A stretch of DNA of 64,000 nucleotides from Allomyces macrogynus ATCC 38327 (GCA_000151295.1 GG745342.1:966701-1030700), one strand, 5' to 3'. Numbered from the stretch's first letter, positions 11,545 to 21,035 are shown. Notes: generated from the letters alone by a model not told the origin. Made by a program: numbers and translations.

Positions 11545-14500
11545 ATGGACGCTGCACATGCTTCCGCTTCCGGCCAAGCTCCAACTGCCGAGCATGCAAT
11601 GCCAACATCCTTTGGCGAGATGTCGACGCAGGACCGCGTCAAGAAGGTTCGCATGCGTGTGCCCCGTCCCTAGTATTTCAAGTCAATGGCCAGCTCATTT
11701 TGGTTGAATTGCGATTACTAGTGGCTTGCCAGCACCAATGCTCCCAATGTCGACTCGCTGACGCTCCGGCAGCGCCATGAACTATGCCGTTTTCTCGATT
11801 GCGACGCAAAATCGCAGGCCATGGCGCTCGATTTCTATTTGGACTCGGTCCGCGATTCCGACTCTACTGTTGCACAATTGTATGAGAAAGCGCGCGCGTC
11901 ATATGCCGACTTGTCGTCATGGACGAACTGTGCACGGCAGTGGATTGCTCTCGAGCTGCTCAATGGAACAGTCGATGCACGCAAGGCGTCCTCGATATTG
12001 GACTGCGTTTTTTCCCGTCGGCCTGACTTGCAGAAGAAGGCGTCGCCAGGCACGCCGCAAATGCTCAATCTGGTACTTGCTGAAAAGACGTTTGCCCGTG
12101 AGCTCCAGGCCAAGTCGGCCGTCAAGGAGTTTGTCGAGCATCTTGATTCGCTGGCCGAGAAGTGGGATGGCTCGAATTATTATGTTGCTTCCACGTCGCT
12201 CGTGCAGTCGTCGGGCTTTGGGAAGTCGCGGACTGCAACTGCAGCGGCAGAGTATGGCGCATATGTTCTGTACCTGAACTTTGTTCACGGCGATGCCTTT
12301 GCCTACCCACGCCCGACGCCGCTCGGCGTCACCAACTTCTTCATGGATTGCGACAGTCATAAAAAGGCACTTGCGCCGGTTGCTGAGCGCAAGCCCGGCG
12401 CTCTCCTACTGATTCTTCTCCACTCAGCAGTTGTTGCTCGGTCACTTGGTGTGCCTCCAACAGATCATCGTGAGCTCCAGGTGATGACGGCGAGTGGGAA
12501 TGACGCTGCGGATGCTTTCTTTAAGCTTGTCGCGAAATTTGCCGACCAGTTATATTCCTTGTGCACTTGGAACGAAATCTCGGTCGTGAACATGTACTTG
12601 CTCGCGCGTTTGATTTTTGGGCTTGACAAGACCATGGCCAGCGCGTCCAACAGCCTCTTTCACGTACACGAGCCGCAATCTTCGCCCGATTCGCCTGCTT
12701 CTCCACTGTCGGGCAAGAACATGACCGCGCTTGACGAACTTTTTGCCAATGCCACTGAAGCTTTTACCAAGTTTTACCATGTCCGTGGCCTGGTTCCCTC
12801 CCTTTCGCGCGCCACGACGTGCAAGTGGTCGTGCGAGCATCTCAAGTACCTCTTTGTGTTCGACGAAGCTCGCACGCTACTGAAAGACGACTGCATTCAT
12901 TATATCGTGGCACGGAGGTGCCTCGTCGCGATTGCGCTCGCTCTTGGGGACAGAGTTGCTCGTGGCATTTTCTCCATTTTCCTCGACACGACCAGCACTG
13001 TGTCCTCGTTCTCTCCAATGGCAGTCGCTGAGTGGTCGAGTCGAGCGAAGAGCAGCATCATCTTTGACCCGTTGTTTGAGCTCAACTTGTTTGACGCGCT
13101 CGCCAAGTGTTGGGCCGAGCACACGGGCCCACTCCTTGTTCGGCAAGTGTTCCATCCATCCCACTCATTTTGTTACGGTCGACCTCTCTGGGGTATGGCG
13201 GCTGAGTCGCCCAGCAAGTGCTTTCTCTTGGCGACGCAAAAACTGTTGTTCATGAAATCGGCCGAGGAGATGGTGGAGAATGGTGCGGTGACGACTCACG
13301 ATGCGATTGCAGTGCTGCGGCAGCGTATCCCGTTCAAGGTGATTGACGTCGAGCTGGCAAGAGACCTTGTTGCGACGCGAATGGCGATTTGTACTGCGAT
13401 TTCCGAGGACCGATCGCGGATTGAAGCGTCGGCTGCGAGCGAAACCGTGCTCGCTGAGGCCGCTGCGCATCTATTGGATCATCCTGCCCGGCGTGCTCTG
13501 ACTGTTTCCAAGTTTGTGTCGGTGTCTTTGTCGGGGTCGCGCATTGATGTTGGTTTCGCTGGCGAGTTGATGGCCTGCCTTCTTTGGGCATTCGCGCATG
13601 ACGCTGCTGCAAAATCCATGTTCAAGGGTGTCTCGCGACAGGAGCCTATGGGAGCGCCCCCATCTTCGTGGCCCAAATTCTTGGACTATGCTCCGATTTC
13701 CCACTTTTTGTCAAACGCGAACAGGACTGCCGCGTACTATTCGGCGCCAGTTTCTGTCGCGAGTTTGCTCACGGGTCTGTTTGGGGATGCTCATGTCAAC
13801 CGTATTCGGGCCACGCTTGGCAACCAGCCACGCGTCACGGCGCTGCTCGACCAGGGCCTCGCGTCGTTCACGCACTGGGTCAAGGTCGACTACCAAGTCC
13901 AGCCACACCATCTCGTCGTGCTGTTCATGCGGTCGGCTGCGATTTTGTGCAAGACGAACGAAAAGGGCGTCGACTTGATCATTCCAGTTGTCATGCCCAA
14001 TGACCAGGGCGAGCACGAGCTCAAGCCGAGCGCAATGACGTTCATTCTGGTGCAGGTCAAGAACTACGCCAAACATGCGTCCTCAGCGCGTGCGCTCACG
14101 GCGCGTAAGCGGTCTGCTCGGCTCGACGCGCTTGAATGTGGCATTTCATGGTTCTCGACCCTGCCGTATCTGAGCGTTTACATGGCCGTGCGCAACCTCG
14201 AAAGTGGCAAGTCGACTTTTGAGGTTTACTCGACGCCGCCGCGCACCAGCAGCCCGACAGCCGACGATCTTTGCCACGACGTGCTAGTAGAAATGCGTGG
14301 CACCGACACCAAGGGCCAGCCCATCAATGCCGTGGTCGGTGGAGACGATCAGGGCGTCATGTCGCTCTCGGCTGACCAGAAGCGCGTCGTGCACGATGTG
14401 CACCAAGCCCTGTTCGGTTCGACAGCAGATGCAGAGCTTGCCACCGCCCTGTCGACGACTCCCGGGCTCGGGGTGGGATTGTCAGCGGATGGTGGACACA

Positions 14501-15063
14501 GTGACCCGTCAATGGATCATGGGCATGATGACTTGGCGACGAGCTCTGAATCGTCGACGAATCGCGCCGCATCATGGAGCGATACCGGACTCCGCATTTA
14601 TTCGATGCTCCAGTTTACGCACTTGGCTGTGGCCGACAACAAATCGGCCTCATACGACCCATTTGTTGGCGCTCTGCGTGCTGTCGTGCGCACGTACCAG
14701 CAAGTTGCAATTGCGGCCGTCGGCCTGAACGGTGACTTGTACGCAGAGCTCGACGCCAAGAAGCGTACGGAGGACGTTCTGCCCGTCTCGGTATTGCACA
14801 CCGCGCTGCAGGACTTTCTCAAGGGCGAGCCGGAAAGCAAGAAGTACAGCGACAAGACGGCGAACATGGTCATTCCACTCGTCGAGAAGGCGTTCGATTT
14901 GGTGATTTCACGCCAGCTTCCCCCATCGATGTTGCCCAATGAACTCCGGCCCAGGCCGCGTGACGACAAGGACGGCAATCGCGATGAAGAGGAGGTGGGC
15001 GAAACGGCAGAGGGGCAGAGAGAGAAGGATAAAGACGGCGATGTTGTCATGACCGATCTTTGA
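11545..15063 (+). CDS. Large P-loop NTPase / PD-(D/E)xK-like protein (Crinkler-RHS-like)
   Basis: Exon 1 (11545-11646; MDAAHASASGQAP...) joins through a 75-bp intron (11647-11721, GTTCGC...ACTAG) to exon 2 (11722-15063), giving 1147 residues. This start is preferred over ATG 11821 because the codons from 11722 are open and the phase fits. At 12208-12231 the protein reads SSGFGKSR, a Walker A-like loop preceded by a beta-strand-like VASTSLVQ, as in Crinkler/RHS-type effector NTPases. Near 13972-14052 it reads DLIIPV, then about 20 residues later ILVQVKN. This is the D...(E/Q)xK arrangement of restriction-endonuclease-like folds. The C-terminus is charged and low-complexity (EEEVGETAEGQREKDKDGD). 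Related fungal and oomycete proteins are proposed effectors or genome-conflict proteins. The function here is inference and no exact homologue is claimed. Confidence 0.6.
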
Positions 15064-15484
15064 GCGGTCGGTATCGCTGGCAAGCCGCGTGCGGTACCGA
15101 GAACAATGGCTATCATTCTCAGTCGTGATATTTTTTGGCTTTGGTTTTGGTTTTGGTTTTGGTTTGGTTGGTTTTGGTTTCGTTGGAGGACCCGTTTCTG
15201 AGCGTGATGCAGCCTGGTGCAAGGATTCTTGCTCTCGCGTACTCTGCCATGTTCATTTAATACTTTTTGTTTTTCCAAACGTCACTTCTGTCATGCGAAG
15301 ACACGGAATGAAGAACTCTGTACATCAGCCTTGTTCTTTCGTCAACGGCAAAGCATGAACGACGCATATGGTTGGCGTCGTGCGGGAAAGGCACTTCTCT
15401 AGCTGTTCGGCTAGAACTTGTTGTGAGATCAGCGAAGGTGGCTCATTATGTGAATGTCATGGTCAGGGGTGGGTCGGGAAAGGT
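15064..15484. other. 3' flank of the NTPase-nuclease gene, left flank of the viral element
   Basis: Non-coding. It contains the TTTTGG-type simple repeat and an A/T-rich stretch. No remnant of the 4CL gene that abuts the other end of the element is visible here. Confidence 0.5.
15134..15182 (+). repeat. (TTTTGG)n simple repeat
   Basis: GGTTTT units repeated about seven times with slight drift, about 300 bp outside the left palindrome of the viral element. It resembles a G/T-rich telomere-like tract but does not match TTAGGG, so I call it a simple repeat. Confidence 0.8.
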
Positions 15485-15497
15485 CTCTCCAAGTGGT

Positions 15498-15872
15498 CAC
15501 CCCAATTGTTCCTGAAAATGTGCTATGAAGACTCTCGAAACCGTGGACACGACCTTAAAATGGCACTGAAATGCGTCTCAATTGGCCTCCCTTACCTGTC
15601 TTCTGAGTGTCCACGCTGTCCACGGTTTTTGGGGGTATTTTGATAGGGTCCAGAAAAAAGGAGAAGGAGAGGTATAACCCTTGCAATACAACCCTTCCTC
15701 CTTTTTTCTGGACCGATTTAAAACACCCCCAAAATCGTGGACAGCGTGGACACTCGAAAAAGGGGAATAGGTCTGGGAGGCCAATTGCCATTTATTGAAT
15801 TGTCTGTCACTCAAAAATCGTGGCCATTTCAAGCCATCTCACGGTCAGTTTTAAGAACAATTGGGGTAAGCA
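15498..15872. repeat. Left terminal palindrome of the viral element
   Basis: Imperfect inverted repeat with arms of about 170 bp centred near 15684. Matching blocks on the two arms include ACCCCAATTGTTC, AATTGGCCTCCC, GAGTGTCCACGCTGTCCACG and GTCCAGAAAAAAGGAG. Arm identity is patchy outside these blocks. The inner arm shares TAAATGG...CCTCCCAGACC with the inner arm of the right palindrome in inverted orientation, so the palindromes probably carry the terminal inverted repeats. Confidence 0.8.
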
Positions 15873-15874
15873 AC

Positions 15875-16147
15875 TCACTCCTCATCATCCAAAAGGTCCA
15901 TAGCCCCAGGGCCCAGGTACACCCACATGACCTCACGATGACCATTCACCCGAACCCATTGCTTCATGAACAGCTGCGCATCACCACCACGCTGAAGGTC
16001 AATGGCATCCCATAGATGCACACCAAAGGCGGTCATCGAAATGACATGGTGCCCTGGGAAGCGTTTCTGAACAAACTTCTGGTAGGTCTCATAAAGCTCT
16101 GTGCTTGACATGCTCTGTTCCACCTCCACCTCGCGGTTCTGCTCCAT
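15875..16147 (-). CDS. In-frame C-terminal continuation of the TVpol-helicase (after a TAG)
   Basis: An open stretch of 90 codons in exactly the same frame as the helicase ORF, separated from it by TAG at 16171-16169 and seven sense codons. It contains SSTELYETYQKFVQKRFPGH and MTAFGVHLWDAI, the layout of the small winged-helix-like domain that ends many D5-type superfamily 3 helicases (Y..Y..F......S...FG). It ends in an acidic LLDDEE and TGA. I read it as the detached C-terminal domain of the upstream protein, not an independent gene, although an ATG is present at 16147. Without readthrough the helicase would lack this domain. Confidence 0.7.
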   Translation of the reverse strand: MEQNREVEVEQSMSSTELYETYQKFVQKRFPGHHVISMTAFGVHLWDAIDLQRGGDAQLFMKQWVRVNGHREVMWVYLGPGAMDLLDDEE

Positions 16148-16168
16148 GAGGTTCCGCGGAAAACCACC

Positions 16169-18187
16169 CTACTCGGTGATTTCCTGGAACAGCGCGGAGA
16201 TAGGGTCAGCAGCCGCCTCCACAATAGCATCACGGTCCTCATTCCGTGGGAAGTTGGCAAGGTCAATGTCACTGAGGTCCACGTTGCAAAAGTACGTGAA
16301 AATCTTGTCGGCATTGGCCTTGACATACTCATCCAGATGGCGGAAGTACACGCGGTCGCAGCAGCGCTTGTTTGACACGTTCAGCACAAACACACGGCGG
16401 CCAGACTTGGTGAGAGGCAAGATGTTCTTGTTGTTCGACACAATCATAAAGTTGTTGACGTTCTTGACCTCGTAGCGACGAACGCACTTTTCGTTGATGA
16501 TGGTCCGTGTGTCCGTGACCATGTTCTTGAGCCTGTCAAACGCAGCCATCCACTCACGACCATTAGACACTGGCATCTCGTCGAACAGGACCAGCGATTT
16601 GTTCTCAATCTTGGAGTTGAACGACCCAGCCAAGAACTGAGTGGCATTGTTGAGCGGCACACACAGCTTCTTGCCCAGCATGTATGTGGAAATTGACTTG
16701 AAGAGGAATCCCTTGCCTGCACCCTCAAGGCCAGTCAAAGCCAGCACCACACCATTCGCTGTGCCACTGGTGAAGAGCTCCTGCAGCCACTTGGGGACAA
16801 ACTTGTACTCTGTCTCACGACCACTGCAAATGACTTCGAGAATGTAGTCCAAGTACATGGACACCTCATCCCGTGGAATCGTCTGCTTCAGGCTCGTGGC
16901 AGCAAACCCAGGGAACACATTGAAGTAGTCAATGTACTTCTTGCCCGAACAGGGCCCCCACTGTGGCTTGTAGAAATCGAAGATGTGCTTCTTGGCAATA
17001 GGCGCAAAGTCCTGGCCAATCGATGCCACCATGTCCACAGTGCTGTGTGGGATGTTCAGCCCCCAATCATCATCGACACATGCCCGGAAATAGAACATGC
17101 CGACAGTCAGGTCCTTGCGTAGGAACTCGCCAACATACGTGGACACGACCTGCTCCCACGAATCAGCATCATCGGCCTCCTTGCAGCGCTTCATGTGATG
17201 AAGCACCTTGCGCACCCACTCCTCATCATAGTGCGTGTTCTCTTCAAGCTTGGTCTTGACAAACTTGTCGACATTTTCACAGCTCTCCAGGAAATCGCGC
17301 TTCTCGAGGTTTGCATCTTTCTTGAGCTCCTTCTCTGCCCATTTGATGTCGAACCCAGTCCGTTGGACCGTGTACTGGTGAAGCTCCTCCAGCAACTCCT
17401 TGTTGACCTTGTCGTCCTTGACCACCATCAAACTGTCAAAGCACAGCACACTGGGGACAAGGTCACATGCACGGAAGAACTCGACCACCTCCATCAAAAC
17501 GAGACTCTCGACCGCCTGGAATACATTGGACATGAAAGAGCCCTTGTTGATGGTCATCATGGTCCGTGTCTTTGAGGCTTGCATGATGTTGGGGTAATCA
17601 GCGGACAGTCGCAGATACGCAACCGTGTACAGCAAGTGGTGCATCTCCATGAGCTCAGGGTGGAGGGTGGTGTACAGGTGCTTGCTGAACATGATAGCGA
17701 GGAAGTCCGACTTTTCCTTGAGCTTGTACTTGGTCAGCGCCTGCTGGCAGTCCTCCAGGTACGTGTCCAATGCCTTGCTCTGGAGGTCATAGTGGGCCAG
17801 GATGCCCTTGAAAATGGAAGGGGCAGCAGCCACCATGTCGATATCCTGGAGCACCCCAGCCGTGAGGGCACCGCGGAAATCCTTCTTCAGCAATTGCAGG
17901 GACACGCTGGTTGTGTAGAGACGCCCAAACTCCTTGTTGCCCCGACAGTCCTTTGGGAAACAGTACACTGTCTCCTTGCCTTCCCCATATGTCAATTGGA
18001 GAAGGGTCAAATAGGCCCGGAGCTTTTTCTTGAGGTCCTGGTGAACGCCAGAGTGCTTCTTGGAGAGGTCCTTGAGCACTTCCATGTTGACAAACTCGTG
18101 GAGGACGACACAGTGGGTGTCATCGAATGGAGCCTTGTCAAGACGGTCCATGAATGCCTTGAGCTGGGTTGACGTGGTGTTCTCCAT
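16169..18187 (-). CDS. TVpol (divergent family-A-like polymerase) fused to superfamily 3 helicase
   Basis: Probable viral replication protein of 672 residues. The N-terminal half matches the TVpol pattern known from virophages and PLVs: GRLYTTSVSLQLL (residues 88-100), a motif-A-like block LQDIDMVAAAPSIF (113-126; D115 and D117), KTRTMMTINKGSFM (206-219), and a motif-C-like block LCFDSLMVV (248-256; D251). The C-terminal half is a D5-type SF3 helicase: Walker A GLEGAGKG (486-493), Walker B SLVLFDE (531-537), sensor region NFMIVSNNKN (579-588) and RRVFVLNVSN (597-606). It starts at ATG 18187, divergent from the zinc-ribbon gene. It stops at TAG (16171-16169), after which the frame stays open for a typical C-terminal domain, so the gene is either broken by one nonsense mutation or read through. 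The helicase assignment is firm; TVpol is by pattern. Confidence 0.85.
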   Translation of the reverse strand: MENTTSTQLKAFMDRLDKAPFDDTHCVVLHEFVNMEVLKDLSKKHSGVHQDLKKKLRAYLTLLQLTYGEGKETVYCFPKDCRGNKEFGRLYTTSVSLQLLKKDFRGALTAGVLQDIDMVAAAPSIFKGILAHYDLQSKALDTYLEDCQQALTKYKLKEKSDFLAIMFSKHLYTTLHPELMEMHHLLYTVAYLRLSADYPNIMQASKTRTMMTINKGSFMSNVFQAVESLVLMEVVEFFRACDLVPSVLCFDSLMVVKDDKVNKELLEELHQYTVQRTGFDIKWAEKELKKDANLEKRDFLESCENVDKFVKTKLEENTHYDEEWVRKVLHHMKRCKEADDADSWEQVVSTYVGEFLRKDLTVGMFYFRACVDDDWGLNIPHSTVDMVASIGQDFAPIAKKHIFDFYKPQWGPCSGKKYIDYFNVFPGFAATSLKQTIPRDEVSMYLDYILEVICSGRETEYKFVPKWLQELFTSGTANGVVLALTGLEGAGKGFLFKSISTYMLGKKLCVPLNNATQFLAGSFNSKIENKSLVLFDEMPVSNGREWMAAFDRLKNMVTDTRTIINEKCVRRYEVKNVNNFMIVSNNKNILPLTKSGRRVFVLNVSNKRCCDRVYFRHLDEYVKANADKIFTYFCNVDLSDIDLANFPRNEDRDAIVEAAADPISALFQEITE

Positions 18188-18322
18188 TGTTTCTTATATT
18201 TTGCTGAGGAAAAAACAAAGGAGGAATAACGCTCGCTTAAATGTGTTTGAACACATTGATAATCCAGTCGTGTCGCAAATTAAGTTCCGGATTCGACTAA
18301 CATTCAACACCCATTTCCCACA
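18188..18322. promoter_or_regulatory. Divergent promoter region between helicase and zinc-ribbon genes
   Basis: 135 bp, AT-rich near the helicase start (ATATTTTGCTGAGGAAAAAACA). It is the only spacer between two oppositely transcribed viral genes here and so should hold both promoters. Specific factors cannot be named. Confidence 0.45.
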
Positions 18323-18565
18323 ATGCCCCTCATCATGAAGACGTGTGTCAAGTGCTGCAAACCAAACCTGACCAAGTATGCAACATGTATGCCGTGCATG
18401 CAGAAAGCAAAGCGTTGTGCGGCAATGGGATGCACCAAACTCGTGTTCAAACCATCCCACGATATTTGCTACACCTGCAACCTCAAGGCATCAGGTCCCA
18501 CGAAAAAGTGTCGCTGTGGCAAAATCATCAAGTTGGGCTACAGCACTTGCTTCCTTTGTAAGTAA
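18323..18565 (+). CDS. Small zinc-ribbon protein of the viral element
   Basis: 80 residues with repeated Cys pairs: CVKCC near residues 8-12, CMPC, C.AMGC, CYTC, CRC and CFLC. This is enough for two or three zinc sites of the ribbon type. No enzyme motif is seen. Small Cys-rich proteins of this sort are common in PLVs and NCLDVs as transcription or DNA-binding accessories; the role here is inference. It starts at ATG 18323 and ends TAA at 18563-18565. The stop region reads TGTAAGTAA, resembling a splice donor, but no downstream acceptor keeps frame with the next gene. Confidence 0.7.
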   Translation: MPLIMKTCVKCCKPNLTKYATCMPCMQKAKRCAAMGCTKLVFKPSHDICYTCNLKASGPTKKCRCGKIIKLGYSTCFLCK

Positions 18566-18577
18566 TTCTCAAACGCG

Positions 18578-18620
18578 TTTGGACCTAGGATTTTTTTTTC
18601 TTGTCCTAGGATAAACAAAC
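18578..18620 (+). promoter_or_regulatory. Viral intergenic motif: T-tract, CTTG and TAAAC before a start
   Basis: A run of nine T's followed by CTTGTCCTAGGATAAAC, flanked by two CCTAGG palindromes. The same T-tract/CTTG/TAAAC layout precedes the MCP gene (25828-25850), the 84-residue gene (27177-27199) and the 542-residue gene (23355-23376), suggesting a shared viral promoter element. Confidence 0.45.
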
Positions 18621-18661
18621 ATGAACAAATTCTTCAGCAGCTTCTCAAGGGTCAGACCACC

Positions 18662-19768
18662 ATGCTGAACCGCATTGCCCAGCTTGAACGTGGTGTTACA
18701 GTCATGACACAATTCGTCGAACGATTCCAGACAGCCATGGGTGTGAAAGTCAAGGAACCATCGCAGGAACCACTCGAGGACCACCCCGAGGAAGTTATCG
18801 AGCTGCCTGTTGCTGATTCGGAATCAGAGATTGTGATTCAGGAACATGAACCACTCGAGGAATTTGTGTTTGAACCGCTCCTCAAGGAGTATGTCCATGA
18901 TGCCAATGACAAACCATGCGAAAAAGCCACCAAGAAGCGCCGTGAAAATTTGCTGACATGGTTCAAGGGCAATGTGTCACAGATGAAGGGGAGTGAGGGG
19001 CTCGACATTGTTGCTGAATGGTCACAGCTGTTCGACCTGATGAACGTGCGTCAGCTCAAGGACATGGCCGCTGCCTTGAACAGCATCAAGCTCTCTGGAA
19101 AGCGTTTCTCAAATGTGGACATTGAGGACCTCCACCACCAGTGCCATGAACACCACAAAACCAAGGACAAGATGACCAGTGTGCTCAACGCAAAGAAGCC
19201 CCTGGTGGTGTCCCTCAACCAATGCAAAGCCTATGCAGCAACCATCCCCATCCAGCCATTGCCAGACGGTCTCCTGGCCATTTTCATTTCAGCTGCTGTG
19301 GGCCTGCAGTGTGACCCAGTGTACCTGACGTGTGCCAAGACCGAGGAGTACCCCTACCTCGAAGTCGAGGGCGAGTACACATGGATGTGCAGTCCGATTA
19401 TGAGCGCCAAGGCCAAGGACAAGGGGTACAGTATCAATGTGCTCATCGACCCTGCATTTGCCAGCCACATTGCCGCGAGCGTCCAAGAGCGAGCCAAAAT
19501 GGGTCAGAAATTCGTTTTCGCTGATTTGGTGGATGAGGACAAGGACAAGAGCTTTGACTGCTATTCTAGACTCATCCGCACGGCATCCCAGAGCATTCCG
19601 GAGCTGAACGGCGCGAGTACTGTTGATTTCCACAAGGCTCACGTGACCCACGACCTGGGCCTGTACAAGTGCAATGCCATGACCTACGACGAGCTCAACG
19701 CCTGGTTCTCTGCACGTGGGCACAGTCTGGCCGTGCTGGACCATTACTACTACCCGGATGCGGAATAG
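18662..19768 (+). CDS. Tyrosine-recombinase-like protein lacking both catalytic arginines
   Basis: 368 residues. The N-terminus is a coiled coil, which continues upstream of the ATG in the same frame, so the true start is uncertain; an ATG at 18621 behind the viral promoter motif is in another frame. The C-terminal half follows the plan of tyrosine recombinases. GLLAIFISAAVGLQCDPVYL (from about residue 203) sits where the family has LLLLTGLRISEL. A Lys-rich beta-hairpin, MSAKAKDKGYSINV, follows. FHKAHVTHDLGLYK (323-336) sits at the HxxR box. ARGHSLAVLDHYYY (351-364) matches LGHSS..TT..YY, with Tyr 9 residues after the His, as expected. However, the first Arg is Gln216 and HxxR is HKAH. If homologous, it is probably catalytically dead. 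It lies directly upstream of the rve integrase. Confidence 0.45.
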   Translation: MLNRIAQLERGVTVMTQFVERFQTAMGVKVKEPSQEPLEDHPEEVIELPVADSESEIVIQEHEPLEEFVFEPLLKEYVHDANDKPCEKATKKRRENLLTWFKGNVSQMKGSEGLDIVAEWSQLFDLMNVRQLKDMAAALNSIKLSGKRFSNVDIEDLHHQCHEHHKTKDKMTSVLNAKKPLVVSLNQCKAYAATIPIQPLPDGLLAIFISAAVGLQCDPVYLTCAKTEEYPYLEVEGEYTWMCSPIMSAKAKDKGYSINVLIDPAFASHIAASVQERAKMGQKFVFADLVDEDKDKSFDCYSRLIRTASQSIPELNGASTVDFHKAHVTHDLGLYKCNAMTYDELNAWFSARGHSLAVLDHYYYPDAE

Positions 19769-19790
19769 ATTTTGTTGAGTTACTGTAAAG

Positions 19791-20636
19791 ATGGCGAAGA
19801 AGCAGTCCAAGGAACAAGACCATAGCAACGACCCAAATCGCCAGCTGCTGAGCGGACCCCAGGAGCTATTCTTGAAACAGTTGTATTATGAACGGTTTCC
19901 AGGCGCAGGGTACCATGCGCTGTACGAGGCAGTCGTGCGTGAGGCGCCATCGACTCTCCCCCACATTTACCGCAACCAGGTTTGGGAATGGCTGAACACA
20001 CAGGAGCTGTACCAGCGCAACAAGCAGCCCCCTCCCAAACGCGACATTCAACGCATCCAGGCCACCTCTGTTTCGCGCGTCTACCAGCTGGACCTCATCG
20101 ACATGGGCGAAGAGCGTATGTGGAAGGGCTTTTGCTATATTTTGAACGTGGTGGACGTGGCCAGTCACAAGCTGTTCCTGGAGCCACTCAAGAAAAAGAC
20201 ACAGGGTACAGTGTACCTCGCATTCAAGAAAATCGCCAAGCACGAACACTTTGGCAACAACCCGACCATCCACATGGACAATGGCGGTGAATTCGCTGCG
20301 TTGAAACATGACCTGAGCATTCGATGTGTGCTGGGCAAGCCCCACGAACCCATGGGCCAGGGCATGGTCGAGTCGCTGAATAAACAGGTGCGGCGTTATG
20401 TCAACATGTACCTGCAGCAAGGCTACAATGACTGGCCCATGGCTATCCCTCGCTTCCAGGACTTGCTGAATTCTTTGTCGCGGAGAGGCACTGGCGGTCT
20501 GTCGGCCAATGAGGCTCACAAGATGCCCAAGGAAGAGTCCAAGGTATATTTCGAGGAACTGAAAGCAAAACGAACGCGCAACGATGACCCGCTCAATGAC
20601 AATTTGCTGCCACTCAGTGCCACTGTGCGCTACTGA
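19791..20636 (+). CDS. rve-family (DDE) integrase of the viral element
   Basis: Retroviral-type integrase as in Polintons/Mavericks; it would catalyse strand transfer of the element's ends into the host genome. The 281-residue ORF has an N-terminal helical region (residues 20-80), then the RNase H-like core with the acidic triad: D101 in YQLDLIDM, D163 in IHMDNGGEF and E194 in GMVESLN, spacing D-61-D-30-E. A clear HHCC zinc finger is not seen. The start ATG 19791 lies 22 bp after the YR-like gene. It ends at TGA 20634-20636, but the same frame continues for 132 codons with what looks like the rest of the C-terminal domain, so this stop is probably secondary. Confidence 0.88.
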   Translation: MAKKQSKEQDHSNDPNRQLLSGPQELFLKQLYYERFPGAGYHALYEAVVREAPSTLPHIYRNQVWEWLNTQELYQRNKQPPPKRDIQRIQATSVSRVYQLDLIDMGEERMWKGFCYILNVVDVASHKLFLEPLKKKTQGTVYLAFKKIAKHEHFGNNPTIHMDNGGEFAALKHDLSIRCVLGKPHEPMGQGMVESLNKQVRRYVNMYLQQGYNDWPMAIPRFQDLLNSLSRRGTGGLSANEAHKMPKEESKVYFEELKAKRTRNDDPLNDNLLPLSATVRY

Positions 20637-21035
20637 TTGCCATACAAGAGTCAGCTGGAGAAAAAGAACATGCCCACGTACAGTGCCATGGTGCATACCA
20701 TTGTTCAGTGTCAAAAAGGCACAGGCATCAGCAGTCCTTTGTATAAAATTTCAGACATGCCTCGGTGGTACAATGCCAGTGATTTGCAGGTCATCAAAAA
20801 GGTCGAGGTGTATGAGCGTGAGAAGCGGCCAGTGGTGCAGCGCGTCAAGAACACTTCGAATGTGGTCATGGTCCCGGCCAAGCAGGTCCTGAGGCGCTCA
20901 GAGCGTCTCCACAACAAGCAGGCGCCAGAAGCAGTGCCAGTGGAGCCCGCCCCAGAGCCCGCCCCAGAGCCAGAAGAAGAAGAGCCATTTGTGCCACGTC
21001 GCTCAGAGCGTATTCGCAATCGGTCAGCGCAATAG
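20637..21035 (+). CDS. In-frame C-terminal continuation of the integrase (after a TGA)
   Basis: 132 codons open in the integrase frame immediately after the TGA, with no good ATG of their own (the first codon is TTG). SAMVHTIVQCQKGTGISSPL followed by WYNASDLQVIKKVE resembles the small beta-barrel/chromodomain-like C-terminal domain of Polinton integrases. It is followed by a basic tract, an acidic Pro/Glu repeat (EPAPEPAPEPEEEE) and two copies of RRSERLHNK/RRSERIRNR at the end. It stops with TAG at 21033-21035, overlapping by 12 bp the 3' end of the convergent fibre gene. I treat it as the integrase tail detached by a nonsense change. Confidence 0.65.
   Translation: MPYKSQLEKKNMPTYSAMVHTIVQCQKGTGISSPLYKISDMPRWYNASDLQVIKKVEVYEREKRPVVQRVKNTSNVVMVPAKQVLRRSERLHNKQAPEAVPVEPAPEPAPEPEEEEPFVPRRSERIRNRSAQ

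Noticed and set aside
15134..15182. Interstitial telomere or viral end repeat
   Set aside because: The TTTTGG unit does not match fungal TTAGGG telomeres, and it lies about 300 bp outside the palindrome with no partner on the right side.
18558..18640. Intron joining the zinc-ribbon ORF (GTAAGT at its stop) to the YR-like ORF
   Set aside because: None of the available AG acceptors keeps the reading phase; CCTAG acceptors create an immediate stop or shift.
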